This document shows positions 13,063-21,455 of a stretch of DNA of 64,000 bases, piece by piece (position 1 is the first letter of the stretch; each line of letters starts with the position of its first letter). The stretch lies in NCBI RefSeq assembly GCF_011039085.1, contig NZ_JAAKEI010000001.1, positions 62,001-126,000 on the forward strand. Direction: 5' to 3'. The stretch is from Desulfovibrio sp. ZJ369. GTDB taxonomy: Bacteria > Desulfobacterota > Desulfovibrionia > Desulfovibrionales > Desulfovibrionaceae. Position numbers and translations under genes: made by a program. The notes beneath the pieces were generated by a model. The model did not search any database. It saw only the letters and a program-made list of their open reading frames with translations, and was not told where the DNA came from.

Positions 13063-13686
13063 ATGAAAGTTCTTTTGCTCAACGGCAGTCCGCACCCCAA
13101 GGGCTGTACATATACGGCCCTGTCAACCGTGGCCGGCCAGCTGGAAAAAAACGGTCTGGCCACGGATATTTTGCAAATGGGCAACAAAGCCGTGCGCGGC
13201 TGCATTGCCTGCGGCAAGTGCGCAAAAACCGGCCACTGCGTGTTCACCGACGATGCGGTCAACACGGCCATTGACAAGCTGCGCGAGGCCGATGCGTTCG
13301 TGGTGGGTTCGCCGGTCTATTATGCCGGGCCCAACGGCTCCATCTGCGCCTTTCTGGATCGGATGTTCTACCTGAAAGCCGCGCCCTACGCCTTCAAACC
13401 CGCAGCCGCGGTGGTCAGTTGCCGCCGGGGCGGGGCCAGCGCCTCCTTTGACCGACTCAATAAATATTTCACCATCGCGCGCATGCCCGTAGTTTCCTCC
13501 CAGTACTGGAACTCCGTACACGGGAATACCCCGCAGGAAGTGCTTCAGGACAAGGAAGGCCTGCAGATCATGCGCACGCTGGGCGACAATATGGCCTGGC
13601 TGCTCAAGTGCATTGCCGCAGGCAAGGCCGCGGGCGTGGCCTGTCCGACGCCGGAACCCTGGGAGCCTACCAACTTCATCCACTGA
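13063..13686 (+). CDS. Iron-sulfur flavoprotein / NADPH-dependent FMN reductase family
   Basis: This 207-residue flavodoxin-fold protein starts MKVLLLNGSPHPKG, the FMN phosphate-binding loop of the family. A compact cysteine motif, CIACGKCAKTGHC (C-x2-C-x2-C-x5-C), matches iron-sulfur flavoproteins of strict anaerobes, which carry a 4Fe-4S cluster beside FMN. GSPVYYAGPNGSICAFLDR is the usual second FMN loop. The role is probably electron transfer or oxidative-stress reduction; the substrate is unknown. The ATG at 13063 has an AAGGAGAAAGCC site. It is a single-gene unit. Confidence 0.85.
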   Translation: MKVLLLNGSPHPKGCTYTALSTVAGQLEKNGLATDILQMGNKAVRGCIACGKCAKTGHCVFTDDAVNTAIDKLREADAFVVGSPVYYAGPNGSICAFLDRMFYLKAAPYAFKPAAAVVSCRRGGASASFDRLNKYFTIARMPVVSSQYWNSVHGNTPQEVLQDKEGLQIMRTLGDNMAWLLKCIAAGKAAGVACPTPEPWEPTNFIH

Positions 13687-13690
13687 GGAT

Positions 13691-13714
13691 TGCCTGCAAA
13701 GCAGGATTTTTTTT
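13691..13714 (+). terminator. Terminator after the iron-sulfur flavoprotein gene
   Basis: CCTGC, AAA, GCAGG followed by ATTTTTTTT begins five bases past the stop codon. The stem is short but the T-tract is long. Confidence 0.75.
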
Positions 13715-14116
13715 CGCTGCCGGGCAAAAAATCCGGGCTGAGGGCGCAGCTCCGAAGCCGGGCCCGGCATCAGGACACATCCGGCCCTTGCACGGGATAA
13801 AGGCGGCCGGCGCCCTGCGCTTTATGCGGTACAGGGTGCCGGCTGTGCCGTCTTTGAGCCGCACAGGCGGTTCTGCCGCAAGAACAGGGGCGAAAGCGCG
13901 GCGCTGTGCCAGGCAGTCTGAAAAACCTTCTGGCGCAACAGCACGCACCCTTGCATATTTTCCAAAAATACGTACTCTTACATAAACAGTCCGGCATGCC
14001 TGCGGTATACGCGCGCCCACATGGCGCTGCGTCCGTCTTTGCTCTTGCAGGTTTCGGCATGCCTGCCGCAAATTTTTCGCGGTGGTTCCTTCGGACCACC
14101 CCACAAAAGGATTTTC
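13715..14116 (+). promoter_or_regulatory. RNase E/G upstream region and structured leader
   Basis: No gene is visible in this 400-base gap. The first 230 bases are GC-rich without a recognisable RNA. Around 13950-13985 the sequence turns AT-rich (TTGCATATTTTCC, then TACATAA), a possible promoter. The leader has the direct repeat CGGCATGCCTGC at about 13991 and 14056. A perfect 8-pair hairpin at 14081-14100 (GGTGGTTC, CTTC, GGACCACC) lies just before the ribosome site AAAGGAT. In E. coli RNase E autoregulates through leader hairpins; a similar role here is only a suggestion. Confidence 0.4.
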
Positions 14117-16612
14117 ATGACCACTGACCAGGATTTTTCCGTGGCCGCGTCTGACGCTTCCGCCCCCAATGCGCCGGACAGCGCAAGCCAGGACGCCCCC
14201 AAGCCCAAACGCCGCACTTCTTCCCGCAGATCTTCAAAAAAACCTTCCGATGCAGTCACGTCCCAGAAGTCAGCCGAGGTCGGCAACAGTGCCGCCGATG
14301 CCGAGGAAGTGGCTTCCCAAAGGCCCAAAACTTCCAAATCACGCGGCAGCCGGGCACGCACCGCCGCGACGCCCGAAGAAAATACAGCAGAGCCTGCGGC
14401 CAGGCCCCGGCGTTCCACAGCGCGGAGCGCCCAACGCCCCAAAACCGCGGCAAAAACCGACACAGAGACAGCGCCGGCCGCAATGCCCCTGCCCGAACAA
14501 GCCCCAGAGGGCGATACCCAACAAATTCCCCCCCTTGCGCCGGATGGCAAAGCCAGGCCCACGGCTCCGAAACGCGCCCGCGCAAGCGCGGCCCGCGGCG
14601 CTCGTGGCAGCCGCTCCAAGCAATCGGAAAATGAGCAGTCGGCCCCGCCCGAAGCCGCAGCATTGCAGGAAGGCGAATCCGGGACAGTGGAAAGCCGCCG
14701 CAGCGAAGCGCCTTTGCCTCCCGTGGAAAACGCGCCCCCTGCGCAGGATGCGCCTCCGTCCCAGGCTGTGACGGCAGACGATGCAAGTGCCGCAACGCCG
14801 GACGAGGCGGCTGTCATTGATGCGATTGATGCGTCGGAAGCATCCGCCGCAACGGACGAAAACGGCGAGTCGCCCCGGCGCAAAAGCCGCCGGGGCCGCC
14901 GGGGCGGCCGCGGGCGCAGCCGCAAGACCAGGCCGGCTGACGCGGATGAGGCCGCAGCAGATGCCGTGAGCGAAGCTGTTGCCCACAGTGCGGAGGATGA
15001 CGCGGCTATGACGGCGGAAGAGGCCGCCAGCCCCGACGACGGGGCACAAACGGCTCAAGCCCGCGCCAAAGCGACAAAAAGCCGTGAAACCCGGAGCGTT
15101 GACGACGAGAGCGAGACGAACGCCACAGCGCGGGCTGCCACGGCCAGAACCAGGGCGGACGCCGCTCCCGGAAAACGGCGCATGTTCATCAGCGTGCTGC
15201 CCGGCGAGCAGGTGGAGGTGGCCCTGGCCGAAGAAGGTCAGGTGCTGGAATACTACCTTGACATGCTCCACCAACGCAAAATCAAGGGCAATATTTACAA
15301 GGGCGTCATTCACAATATTGACACCAACCTGCAAGCCGCCTTTGTGAGTTACGGATCGGGCAAAAACGGCTTTTTGCAGATTGACGAGATTCATCCCGAA
15401 TACTGGCTTGCGCATCACGAGCCGGCCAAAGGCAAAAAATTTCCGCCCATCCAGAAGGTGCTCAAGGCCGGGCAGGAAGTGCTTGTGCAGGTGGTCAAGG
15501 AGCCCACAGGCAACAAGGGCGCGTTTCTGACCACCTGGCTTTCGCTGGCAGGACGCTTTCTGGTGCTCACGCCGGGTCAGGAACAGATCGGCGTTTCGCG
15601 CAAGGTGGATAACGACGAGGAACGCAGCCGCCTGCGTGATCTGATGACCGGCATTGATCCCGGTCAGGGTCTGGGTGTCATCGTGCGCACGGTCAGCGCC
15701 GGCACGCCCAAGACCACGCTGAAAAACGATCTGCAATATCTCAAACGCCTCTGGCGCGACATCCGCAAAAAAGCCACCGAAGTTTCGGCCCCGGCCCTGG
15801 TGTACCAGGAACCCGGCCTTTCCGAGCGCGCGGTGCGCGACTACCTCACGGACGATGTGTGCGAAATCTGGGTGGACAATGAAGAGGTCGCCCAGTCTAT
15901 CCGCGATACCGTCAGCCTGCTTTTCCCGCGCAAAAAGGATCTGGTACGGCTGCACGACGACGTGCGCCAACCCATGTGGGAACGTTTCAACCTTCGCCGT
16001 CAACTCGATCAAATCTATTCCCGCGAAGTGCTCTTGCCTTCGGGCGGTCGCCTGGTCTTTGACCAGACCGAAGCGCTGATGGCCATTGATATCAATTCCG
16101 GCAAAATTTCCGGCAAGGGCAATTTTGAAGCCATGGCCCACAAGACCAATATGGAAGCCGCGGAAACCATTGCCCGTCACCTCAAATTGCGGGATGTGGG
16201 CGGGCAGGTGGTCATTGACTTCATCGAAATGCGCGAAAAAAAACATGTGCTGGAAGTGGAGAAGACCCTGCGCGCGGCCATGAAAAACGATCGCGCGCGG
16301 CACGACGTAGGCCGGATGAGCTCCTTCGGCCTGCTGGAACTGGTGCGCCAGCGCACCGGCTCCTCGGCCCTGGCCATCACTATGGAGCCCTGCCCGGCCT
16401 GCGGCGGCACGGGCCAGCGCCGCAACCTGGAATGGCAGGCCCTGCAGGCCCTGCGTGAACTGCGCCGCACGTTGCGCGCCGGCTCCAATCCGAAATGCGT
16501 TTTTCAGACCAGCCCGGAACTGGGCCTTTATCTGCTCAACCACAAGCGCGACAGTCTGCGCGAAATGGAGCAGGATTACGGAAAATGCCTGGAAATAGCG
16601 ATCCGCGCCTGA
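14117..16612 (+). CDS. Ribonuclease E/G family endoribonuclease with long N-terminal disordered extension
   Basis: The catalytic part starts near residue 356 (RRMFISVLPGEQVEVAL) with an S1-like domain (GNIYKGVIHNI). It continues with the RNase E/G active site: ALMAIDINSGK and VVIDFIEM supply the two metal-binding aspartates, and CPACGG matches the zinc-link cysteines. The first 355 residues are low complexity, rich in Ala, Lys, Arg, Ser, Glu and Pro, with RRGRRGGRGR-like clusters. In E. coli RNase E the disordered scaffold is C-terminal, so here it is at the other end. Start chosen as the ATG at 14117 after AAAGGAT. Function: mRNA decay and RNA maturation. RNase J is also encoded in this window. 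Confidence 0.92.
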   Translation: MTTDQDFSVAASDASAPNAPDSASQDAPKPKRRTSSRRSSKKPSDAVTSQKSAEVGNSAADAEEVASQRPKTSKSRGSRARTAATPEENTAEPAARPRRSTARSAQRPKTAAKTDTETAPAAMPLPEQAPEGDTQQIPPLAPDGKARPTAPKRARASAARGARGSRSKQSENEQSAPPEAAALQEGESGTVESRRSEAPLPPVENAPPAQDAPPSQAVTADDASAATPDEAAVIDAIDASEASAATDENGESPRRKSRRGRRGGRGRSRKTRPADADEAAADAVSEAVAHSAEDDAAMTAEEAASPDDGAQTAQARAKATKSRETRSVDDESETNATARAATARTRADAAPGKRRMFISVLPGEQVEVALAEEGQVLEYYLDMLHQRKIKGNIYKGVIHNIDTNLQAAFVSYGSGKNGFLQIDEIHPEYWLAHHEPAKGKKFPPIQKVLKAGQEVLVQVVKEPTGNKGAFLTTWLSLAGRFLVLTPGQEQIGVSRKVDNDEERSRLRDLMTGIDPGQGLGVIVRTVSAGTPKTTLKNDLQYLKRLWRDIRKKATEVSAPALVYQEPGLSERAVRDYLTDDVCEIWVDNEEVAQSIRDTVSLLFPRKKDLVRLHDDVRQPMWERFNLRRQLDQIYSREVLLPSGGRLVFDQTEALMAIDINSGKISGKGNFEAMAHKTNMEAAETIARHLKLRDVGGQVVIDFIEMREKKHVLEVEKTLRAAMKNDRARHDVGRMSSFGLLELVRQRTGSSALAITMEPCPACGGTGQRRNLEWQALQALRELRRTLRAGSNPKCVFQTSPELGLYLLNHKRDSLREMEQDYGKCLEIAIRA

Positions 16613-17310
16613 ACGACGCGGCCTTGCCGGATCAGACCGCAGGCGCGTCCTGCCCCAGGCCCTCCGGGCATGGTGTGCGCTCGGATCAGCGCGGCCCCAA
16701 GAGCCTGCTCCTGCATGTCTGCTGCGGCCCCTGCGCGATCATGCCTCTCAGCCGCCTGCTGGACGAGGGTTTTGCGCTCACGGCCTGGTTCATGAATCCC
16801 AATATCCACCCCCTGACCGAATACCTGCGCCGCCGCGAGGCAGCCGGGGAATGCGCCGCGCGGCTGGGCGTGGATATCCTTTACGCGGACGAAACCTGGG
16901 ATATTACGGCCTGGCTGCGCGCCGTGGCCGGCCGGGACGTGCCGCCGTCGCGTTGCGCCTTCTGCTGTGAAAGCCGCCTTGCGGCCGCTTTTGCCAAAGC
17001 GCGGGAGCTGGGCTTTGCCTGGGTGAGCACCAGCCTGCTCTACTCCCGTTACCAGCCGCATGAGACCATCGCTGCGGCGGGCCAGCGCCTGACGCAGGCG
17101 TATGCGGCCAGGCCGGAGAACAGTGGGGATTGCGGCCGGGGCGGACCTGCCTTTCTCTATCGGGATTTCCGCGCGGACTGGCAGGCAGGCATTGACCGTT
17201 CCAAGGCCTGGGGCCTTTACCGCCAGCCCTATTGCGGGTGTGTGTACAGCGAAGCGGATCGCTACCGCAAACGGCTTGTCCGTTTGACGCAGCACGCTGC
17301 CAAGGAGTAA
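16585..17310 (+). CDS. queH: Epoxyqueuosine reductase QueH
   Basis: This iron-sulfur enzyme performs the last step of queuosine synthesis, replacing QueG in many anaerobes. The 241-residue product has the CCGPC motif (LLLHVCCGPCAI), a second pair in CAFCCES, and YRQPYCGCVYSE near the end, all diagnostic of the DUF208/QueH family. Its start overlaps the end of the RNase E/G gene by 28 bases. That indicates co-transcription. An in-frame upstream ATG at 16495 would overlap more deeply and is less likely. The first 35 residues are variable. Confidence 0.9.
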   Translation: MPGNSDPRLNDAALPDQTAGASCPRPSGHGVRSDQRGPKSLLLHVCCGPCAIMPLSRLLDEGFALTAWFMNPNIHPLTEYLRRREAAGECAARLGVDILYADETWDITAWLRAVAGRDVPPSRCAFCCESRLAAAFAKARELGFAWVSTSLLYSRYQPHETIAAAGQRLTQAYAARPENSGDCGRGGPAFLYRDFRADWQAGIDRSKAWGLYRQPYCGCVYSEADRYRKRLVRLTQHAAKE

Positions 17311-17335
17311 TTGTTATGCCAGGATAACTTTTTGC

Positions 17336-17364
17336 TTGACCTGGCGCGCGCTTTTCCGTAAGAA
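17336..17364 (+). promoter_or_regulatory. tRNA-Asn promoter
   Basis: TTGACC (17336-17341), a 17-base spacer and TAAGAA (17359-17364) give a plausible sigma-70 promoter ending 18 bases before the tRNA. The -10 hexamer is moderate. Confidence 0.5.
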
Positions 17365-17382
17365 ATGTTCTGTCTTCACCAT

Positions 17383-17458
17383 TCCCCGATAGCTCAATCG
17401 GCAGAGCGGGTGACTGTTAATCACTAGGTTGGCGGTTCAAGTCCGTCTCGGGGAGCCA
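17383..17458 (+). tRNA. tRNA-Asn (GTT)
   Basis: A 76-base cloverleaf with acceptor arms TCCCCGA/TCGGGGA, D-loop AGCTCAATCGGCAGAGC, anticodon loop CTGTTAA (anticodon GTT), T-arm GGCGGTTCAAGTCCGTC and encoded CCA. The sequence just downstream contains a mobile-element remnant, and tRNA genes are common landing sites. Confidence 0.97.
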
Positions 17459-17472
17459 ATTCCAAATCCAAG

Positions 17473-17523
17473 GAAGCCCCACAAAGCCCAAAAGGCCTTG
17501 TGGGGCTTCACTTTTCTCCTTTT
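17473..17523 (+). terminator. Terminator after tRNA-Asn
   Basis: GAAGCCCCACAA pairs with TTGTGGGGCTTC across a short loop, followed by ACTTTTCTCCTTTTT. It begins 15 bases past the tRNA CCA. Confidence 0.85.
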
Positions 17524-17550
17524 TGACGCTCGGCCATCCGGTAACGTCTA

Positions 17551-17580
17551 TCGACATACCGACCGTCAGGTCGGTATAAT
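17551..17580 (+). promoter_or_regulatory. Orphan promoter with perfect 9-bp operator palindrome in its spacer
   Basis: TCGACA (17551-17556), an 18-base spacer and TATAAT (17575-17580) form a near-consensus promoter. The palindrome ATACCGACC, GTCA, GGTCGGTAT (17556-17577) fills the spacer and overlaps the -10, as for repressed promoters, and resembles TetR-family operators. The only thing downstream is a terminator hairpin 40 bases away and a transposase remnant, so its target gene may have been lost. Confidence 0.55.
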
Positions 17581-17616
17581 GTTCGGTATCCGATGTGAGC
17601 TGTCGCGTAAAATGAG

Positions 17617-17658
17617 AACGTGCCGGGGCAGATTTTCCGCTCTGGCACGTTTTTTGTA
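17617..17658 (+). terminator. Terminator-like hairpin downstream of orphan promoter
   Basis: AACGTGCC pairs with GGCACGTT around a 19-base loop and runs into TTTTTTG. Transcription from the promoter at 17551 would produce only a very short RNA if this stops it. Confidence 0.65.
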
Positions 17659-17689
17659 TAGTTCTCGCGCTGTGTTGCCCGCGTGTGTC

Positions 17690-18047
17690 AGAGCATACAC
17701 AAATCTAGCCCTCAATTATCCATCCCACAAAGTCCCCGAAGCGGAAGACTTCCACCGCGTCCTCGCCAAGTTCGCCGGGGTACAGCGGGCGGAAAATGGC
17801 GTCCTCGCCAAAATTTTTGAGCGGCTTCAGCGCGAGCGGCTCATTGCCGTCAAAATCAAGGTTCTTTCTCTTGACAGCACTATCATCAAGGTTCACCCCG
17901 ATGGAACAGGGGCTTAAAAAAACAGGCCCCCAATCCATCGGCAAATCCAGAGGCGGATGGACAACCAAACTTCATTTGGTTGCCGCGTCCCCTGAATGTG
18001 CCCTGATATTCAGTCTTTCCCCCGGCAATGCGGGAGATGCAAGAAGG
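17690..18047 (+). pseudogene. IS5-family transposase remnant, frameshifted and truncated
   Basis: Two overlapping frames carry IS5-type (IS427-like) transposase sequence. Frame one has LSLDSTIIKVHPDGTGA, including the DST catalytic aspartate motif. The next frame continues LKKTGPQSIGKSRGGWTTKLHLVAA and SLSPGNAGDA. The break falls at GCTTAAAAAAAC, a possible slippage site or an indel. Protein similarity stops at about 18045, where the antisense strand becomes hflX coding, so the C-terminal half is gone. No terminal inverted repeats were found. The remnant sits beside tRNA-Asn. Confidence 0.75.
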
Positions 18048-19698
18048 GAACGTCCGCCAGCGGCGGCCTGTGCAGGGTCAGCAGCGCGCTTTCCAACTGC
18101 GCCAGAAGACTTTTCAGCCCTTCGCCGCTTTTGGCCGAAACCGGCAGGGCAGTTGGAAAAGCATCGGCCAGCTCGGCTCTGGCCGGGGCTTCCAGCTGAT
18201 CCCATTTGTTGAGCAGCAGCAGGCGCGGCACGCGATTCAGTTCCATTTCGGCAAGAATTGTTTCCACGGCCGCAATCTGCTGCAACAGGTCGGGATGCGA
18301 AGCGTCCGCCACATGCAGCAGCAAATCCGCCGCGTCCAGCTCTTCCAGAGTGGCGCGGAAGGCGTCGGTCAGCTCTTGGGGCAGATTGCGGATAAAGCCC
18401 ACGGTATCGGCCAGAATGATTTCTTTTTCAGCAGGAAAGCGCAGCCGCCGGGTGGTCGGATCCAATGTGGCGAAGAGCTTGTTTTCAGCCCGCACTTCCG
18501 AGCGGGTCAACGTGTTCAGAAGGGTAGACTTGCCTGCATTGGTATAGCCCACCAGCGCGGCCAGGGGAATGCCCTGGCGCGAGCGGCGGCTTCGGGTGAA
18601 GGCGCGTTGTCGCCGCAGCTGATCCAGCTCTTTGCGCAGCCGCGTCATGCGCTCGCGGCTTTTGCGGCGATCCGTTTCCAGCTTGGTTTCACCGGGCCCG
18701 CGGCCGCCGATGCCGCCCATCAGCCGATCCATGGCCCGGTTTTTGCCCACCAGCCGCGGCAGGGTATACCGCAACTGAGCCAGCTCTACCTGGAGCTTGC
18801 CTGCTCTGCTTACGGCATGCTGCGCAAAAATGTCCAGAATAAGCTGGGTGCGGTCAATGACCTTGCGCTCGGTGATGTCAGCCAGATTATGCAGCTGCGT
18901 GGGCGAGAGCTCGCCGTCGAAAACCAGCATGCCCGCGCGGCCCTGCAGGGCCAGCACTTCCAGTTCCGCCACTTTGCCTTTGCCCAGGATCAGGCGGGGA
19001 TTGATCTGCGCCACGCGCTGCACCATGCGCCCGGCTACAATCAACCCGGCTGTGCGGGCCAGTTCGGCCAGCTCGTCCAGGTTGCGCTCCTGCAAAACCC
19101 GCGGCAGGGTCGCCACGGAAACCAGCAGAGCGCGCGGCGCGGCGCCGGCCTGCCGGGCATCCTCGGCGCTGCGGCCCAGTTCCGCTTCCAGCGCCTCGGC
19201 TGTGGCCGAAAACTGCGCGGCCGTATGATCCCAGGGGCGCGGCGCTTCCAGATGGTAAGGCTTGTCTGCCGCGCCCGATGGCAGCAGATGCGCGGCCTGC
19301 CATTGTACAGGCTCGCCTGTCGGGTTCACGCTGAGCGTGATGATCGCGTCCAGCCGCAGGAAGAGCATATCCATGAGGTCTTCCTGGCTCACGCCGTCAG
19401 GCGAAAGGTGGGTATGCAGGAATCGCAGGCCGCGCAGACGATCCGCGCCGGAACGGCCGCGCGGCAGTTCGGGAATCAGAATGCTTGCAGGCTCGCCCAC
19501 CAGAACCATGTTCACCCGGCCCTTGCGATCGATAAGCAAACCCACCTGCCGCCCCACGGCGCGCGAAAGCAGCGCGAGCTCGCGGGCCTGCTCAATGGTA
19601 TAAACGTCTTCGGCCGGAAAACGGCGGTTGAAAAGCCGGTTCAGCGCGTTGATCTGACTTGGCTTGAGGCCTTGCAGGTTGCCTTCGGGTTTAGAGAT
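18010..19698 (-). CDS. hflX: Ribosome-associated GTPase HflX
   Basis: HflX binds the 50S subunit and splits stalled ribosomes. The G domain shows GYTNAGKSTL, the switch region DTVGFI, and the NKWD specificity motif. Before it lies the HflX N-terminal domain with GGIGGRGPGETKLETDRR. The first in-frame GTG is at 19557, but upstream codons encode GLKPSQINALNRLFNRRFPAE, the normal N-terminus of this family. The frame is open to a stop at about 19714, and AGGAG lies six bases before an ATC codon at 19698. I therefore place the start at ATC. The last residues (LPHCRGKD) are encoded by the antisense of the transposase remnant. Confidence 0.88.
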   Translation of the reverse strand: MSKPEGNLQGLKPSQINALNRLFNRRFPAEDVYTIEQARELALLSRAVGRQVGLLIDRKGRVNMVLVGEPASILIPELPRGRSGADRLRGLRFLHTHLSPDGVSQEDLMDMLFLRLDAIITLSVNPTGEPVQWQAAHLLPSGAADKPYHLEAPRPWDHTAAQFSATAEALEAELGRSAEDARQAGAAPRALLVSVATLPRVLQERNLDELAELARTAGLIVAGRMVQRVAQINPRLILGKGKVAELEVLALQGRAGMLVFDGELSPTQLHNLADITERKVIDRTQLILDIFAQHAVSRAGKLQVELAQLRYTLPRLVGKNRAMDRLMGGIGGRGPGETKLETDRRKSRERMTRLRKELDQLRRQRAFTRSRRSRQGIPLAALVGYTNAGKSTLLNTLTRSEVRAENKLFATLDPTTRRLRFPAEKEIILADTVGFIRNLPQELTDAFRATLEELDAADLLLHVADASHPDLLQQIAAVETILAEMELNRVPRLLLLNKWDQLEAPARAELADAFPTALPVSAKSGEGLKSLLAQLESALLTLHRPPLADVPFLHLPHCRGKD

Positions 19699-19713
19699 GG
19701 GGAACTCCTGGGG

Positions 19714-20304
19714 TTAGGGCCGCAGATAGGACGTGATCAGCGCGTCATAGCGCGAGGTGGCCTCAAAAGCCCGCGAAGCCATAATCTGCCGGAACTCCAG
19801 GCCCACGGTCATTTCATTCTTGCGCATTTCATCCATTGCCGCACCGTACCATTGCGGCGAGGGCAGCACCAGGACGCTGTGAAAGTTTTTGGCCGCAGCG
19901 CGCAGCATGCAGGGGCCGCCGATATCGATTTCCTCCACGGCTTCTTCCAGAGAAAGGCGACGCTCCACAGCGCCGGCAAAGTCGTAGAGGTTGACGCAGA
20001 CCAGGTCAAAAGGCCGGATGCCCTTTTCCGCCAGGGTCTGCAAATGGAAGGGATCGTCCTTATTGGCCAGGATGCCCGCGTGGATTTTGGGATGCAGCGT
20101 TTTGACGCGGCCGTCCAGAATTTCCGGAAAACCCGTCACCGTGCTTACGGCAGTGACGGGCAGCCCGGCCGCGCAGAGCACTTTCTGGGTGCCCCCCGTG
20201 GAGATCAGCTCCACGCCGCGCGCAACAAGAAATGTGGCGAAATCCACAAGCCCGCTCTTGTCTGTGACGCTCAAAATAGCGCGACGGATGGGCAATCTTT
20301 CCAT
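19714..20304 (-). CDS. IMP cyclohydrolase domain protein (stand-alone PurH N-terminal domain)
   Basis: The 196-residue product matches the MGS-like inosinicase domain of PurH: ILSVTDKSGLVDFATFL, ELISTGGTQKVL, GRVKTLHPKIHAGIL and DLVCVNLYDF. It lacks the AICAR transformylase domain, so the formyl transfer must be done by another protein. It catalyses closure of FAICAR to IMP in purine synthesis. The ATG at 20304 has AAGGAG upstream. hflX follows with only about 15 bases between, so the two are probably co-transcribed. Confidence 0.85.
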   Translation of the reverse strand: MERLPIRRAILSVTDKSGLVDFATFLVARGVELISTGGTQKVLCAAGLPVTAVSTVTGFPEILDGRVKTLHPKIHAGILANKDDPFHLQTLAEKGIRPFDLVCVNLYDFAGAVERRLSLEEAVEEIDIGGPCMLRAAAKNFHSVLVLPSPQWYGAAMDEMRKNEMTVGLEFRQIMASRAFEATSRYDALITSYLRP

Positions 20305-20520
20305 GAGGGCACTCCTTGCAGACGAAACGTATACCTGCCGGCGAGCGAATTCAGTGTCAGATCCGACGCTCACAAACACTTTTCCTGTACCGGAAAAAAA
20401 AACTCTTCGCAACGGCCTGCGCGCAGGCAGGTTTTTCGGATGCCGCGCCTTGTGGGAGACCTTTTCGCACTGCTTGCTCTCCTGCGCGGGCCAGGGTATT
20501 TTGCCGCCAGTGGAGGGAGT

Positions 20521-21327
20521 ATGCTGATCAAACTTGTTTCCTGGAATGTAAACGGCCTGCGGGCCCTGGCCGCCAAAAGCGATTGGCGCTGGTTCGCGGA
20601 AACGGACGCGCAGATTGTGGCCCTGCAGGAAACCAAGGCCCATCCCGATCAGCTCAGGCCGGAAGTGGCCGAGCCCGCCGGTTGGCAGGCGCACTGGGAT
20701 TCAAGCCATGTCAGGAAAGGCTATTCGGGCGTAGCCGTATTCAGCAAGATCGCCCCTCTGGCCGCGCGGGCGGAACTGCCCGATCCCGCCTACCAGGGCG
20801 AGGGGCGTTTGCTGCATCTCGAATTTGCGGATTTTCATTTTTTCAACGGGTACTTCCCCAATGGCGGGGCCGAGGAGTTGGATGAAAACGGCAAGCCCAC
20901 AGGGCGATTCAGGCGCGTGCCCTATAAAATGGGTTTTTTCGAGGCGTTTCTGAGCTATGCCGAAGAGTGCCGCCAAAGCAAACCTGTTGTGGTCTGCGGG
21001 GATTTCAACATTGCCCACAAAGCCATTGATCTGGCACGCCCCAGGCAAAATGTGAAAAATACCGGTTTTCTGCCCGAAGAACGCGCCTTTTTGGATCGTT
21101 TCACAGCAATGGGCTATGTGGATACCTTCCGCCAGGTGCATGGCGACAAAACCGGCTGCTATTCCTGGTGGTCGTACAAAACGCGCGCGCGGGCAAAGAA
21201 CATCGGCTGGCGCATTGATTATTTTTTTGTTTCCGAAGAACTGGAGCCGGCCATCCGCGACGCCTGGATTGAAGACCAGGTCTACGGCTCGGATCATTGC
21301 CCGGTGGGCCTTGCCCTGGAACTGTAG
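20521..21327 (+). CDS. Exodeoxyribonuclease III (ExoA/XthA family)
   Basis: This AP endonuclease and 3'-exonuclease acts in base-excision repair. The 268 residues start MLIKLVSWNVNGLRA, with LQETKA (metal-binding Glu), YSGVAVFSK, CGDFNIAHKAIDL (Asp/Asn pair) and the terminal YGSDHCPVGL catalytic His. GGAGGGAGT precedes the ATG. It is divergent from the IMP cyclohydrolase gene. Confidence 0.95.
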   Translation: MLIKLVSWNVNGLRALAAKSDWRWFAETDAQIVALQETKAHPDQLRPEVAEPAGWQAHWDSSHVRKGYSGVAVFSKIAPLAARAELPDPAYQGEGRLLHLEFADFHFFNGYFPNGGAEELDENGKPTGRFRRVPYKMGFFEAFLSYAEECRQSKPVVVCGDFNIAHKAIDLARPRQNVKNTGFLPEERAFLDRFTAMGYVDTFRQVHGDKTGCYSWWSYKTRARAKNIGWRIDYFFVSEELEPAIRDAWIEDQVYGSDHCPVGLALEL

Positions 21328-21455
21328 CGCCTGCCCGCATTTCTGCCGCCACAGCAGCGCGATGACGGCACGATGCGGCGCGGGTTCTGCCCAAGCGAGC
21401 GGAGGCAGCCCGCAGGGCTGTTGCCGTTGACGAGTACAATGAGCCTTGCGGCAAT

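Noticed and set aside
13715-13990. RNase P RNA or tmRNA in the gap before RNase E/G
   Set aside because: The conserved RNase P box (GAGGAAAGTCC) and the tmRNA alanyl acceptor features were not found.
14117-15180. Frameshifted independent gene upstream of RNase E/G core
   Set aside because: The frame is continuous with the core and the composition is that of a disordered scaffold, not a separate enzyme.
17636-17655. Sigma-54-like promoter TGGCACGTTTTTTGTA
   Set aside because: The -12 element has GT instead of the required GC, and the bases are the descending arm and T-tract of a terminator.
17690-18047. Intact insertion sequence
   Set aside because: The C-terminal half of the transposase and terminal inverted repeats are missing.
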